Under the pieces are notes generated by a model. The model was not told the DNA's origin and made no database searches. It saw only the letters and a list, made by a program, of their open reading frames with translations. The position numbers were made by a program, and so were the translations under genes. From the NCBI GenBank assembly GCA_026196445.1, contig JAPHTE010000502.1:1-6595 (forward strand): DNA of 6,595 bases, written 5' to 3'. The stretch's first letter is position 1; each line of letters begins with the position of its first letter. This document shows, one piece after another, positions 5,993 through 6,595 of the stretch. The DNA is from Lysobacterales bacterium. GTDB taxonomy: Bacteria > Pseudomonadota > Gammaproteobacteria > Xanthomonadales > SZUA-36.

Positions 5993-6595
5993 ATGACTGA
6001 AATCCAATTAAAAAGAGCCTCCTCCGAAAATCCCAGAATCAAGCGTCTGAAGGCGGCTGTGAACATCGTCAACAGCATCGTGATGGGCAAGGAACAGCAG
6101 GTAAAACTGGCATTCAGCTGTTTGCTGGCGCGGGGCCACCTGTTGATCGAGGACCTGCCCGGCGTTGGGAAAACCACGCTGGCCCACGCGTTGGCAACCG
6201 TGATTGGAGCGCGCTACCAGCGTATCCAGTTCACTTCGGACCTGTTGCCGGCCGATATCCTCGGGGTCTCGATTTACCGGCGTGACCGGGAAAAATTCGA
6301 ATTTCACCCGGGCCCGATTTTCTCGGAACTGGTCCTGGCTGATGAAATCAACCGTGCCACACCGAAATCACAAAGCGCACTACTGGAATCCATGGCCGAA
6401 GGCCAGGTCACCATAGAAGGCTCGACGCATATATTGCCGGAGCCATTTTTTGTCATTGCGACCCAGAACCCGCTCGACCTGGTCGGCACCTTCCCGCTGC
6501 CGGATTCGCAACTGGATCGATTTCTGCTGAGTATCACACTGGGCTTTCCCGAACCGGCGGTCGAGCGCGAGCTGCTGACCGCCCAGGACCGCGTA
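5993..6595 (+). CDS. MoxR-family AAA+ ATPase (3' end missing)
   Basis: MoxR ATPases are cytosolic AAA+ proteins thought to act as chaperones in maturing or activating partner complexes, often with von Willebrand factor A proteins coded next door. The 201 visible codons hold nearly the whole ATPase core. Walker A is IEDLPGVGKTT (Lys60, Thr61), and the MoxR-typical QFTSDLLPADILGVSIY follows at 79-95. Further on are FEFHPGPIFSELVLADEINRA with Walker B and Asp117-Glu118, sensor 1 IATQNP (Asn159), and LDRF with the likely arginine finger Arg176. The C-terminal lid lies beyond the edge; family members are about 310-330 residues, so roughly a third is missing. The ATG at 5993 has only a weak GGAAA upstream, and the first 20 residues are variable in this family, so the start is moderately sure. 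The usual DUF58 and VWA neighbours would lie to the right and cannot be checked. The specific client is unknown. Confidence 0.94.
   Translation, partial: MTEIQLKRASSENPRIKRLKAAVNIVNSIVMGKEQQVKLAFSCLLARGHLLIEDLPGVGKTTLAHALATVIGARYQRIQFTSDLLPADILGVSIYRRDREKFEFHPGPIFSELVLADEINRATPKSQSALLESMAEGQVTIEGSTHILPEPFFVIATQNPLDLVGTFPLPDSQLDRFLLSITLGFPEPAVERELLTAQDRV

Noticed and set aside
5446..6177. A 243-codon minus-strand frame spanning the end of fadE, the spacer and the start of moxR
   Set aside because: It crosses two well-supported genes on the other strand and its translation is low-complexity shadow sequence without a known motif.
1..6595. Mobile elements, CRISPR arrays, tRNA/rRNA genes or a novel defence-like system
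   Set aside because: No direct-repeat array, transposase, integrase, terminal inverted repeat or RNA-gene signature was seen; practically all sequence is covered by six recognisable core genes.

Overview
The window looks like ordinary chromosomal DNA from a gammaproteobacterium of moderately high GC. The main reason is the minus-strand order ndk - rlmN - pilW/pilF - rodZ, a conserved gammaproteobacterial housekeeping block that in many genomes continues into ispG and hisS. A FadE-type membrane-associated acyl-CoA dehydrogenase also points to Gammaproteobacteria. The genus cannot be told from the sequence. No tRNA, rRNA, CRISPR array, insertion sequence, phage gene or clear sign of horizontal transfer was seen.

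Layout. (1) Positions 1-3105, minus strand, read right to left: ndk (nucleoside diphosphate kinase), rlmN (radical-SAM rRNA/tRNA adenine methyltransferase), pilW/pilF (TPR lipoprotein of type IV pilus assembly) and rodZ (cell-shape protein, cut by the left window edge). The genes are packed with no spacers. rlmN probably starts inside the end of ndk, and both rlmN/pilW and pilW/rodZ share a 4-base ATGA stop/start overlap, so this is almost certainly one operon with coupled translation. (2) Positions 3106-3375: a divergent intergenic region with a good sigma70-like promoter in each direction. (3) Positions 3376-5838, plus strand: an 820-codon fadE-family acyl-CoA dehydrogenase gene, apparently transcribed alone. 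(4) Positions 5839-5992: a short spacer with two GC-rich stem-loops lacking a T-tract and a possible promoter. (5) From 5993 to the right edge, plus strand: the first 201 codons of a MoxR-family AAA+ ATPase gene.

The left block links nucleotide balance, ribosome/tRNA modification, pilus assembly and rod shape, a grouping kept by descent rather than a single pathway. fadE starts fatty-acid beta-oxidation at the membrane. moxR probably begins a separate operon, typically with DUF58 and von Willebrand factor A proteins, lying outside the window. I found no convincing undescribed system. The points worth a second look are small: start-codon choices, overlaps, a slightly short Ndk tail, the promoter pair and the hairpins.
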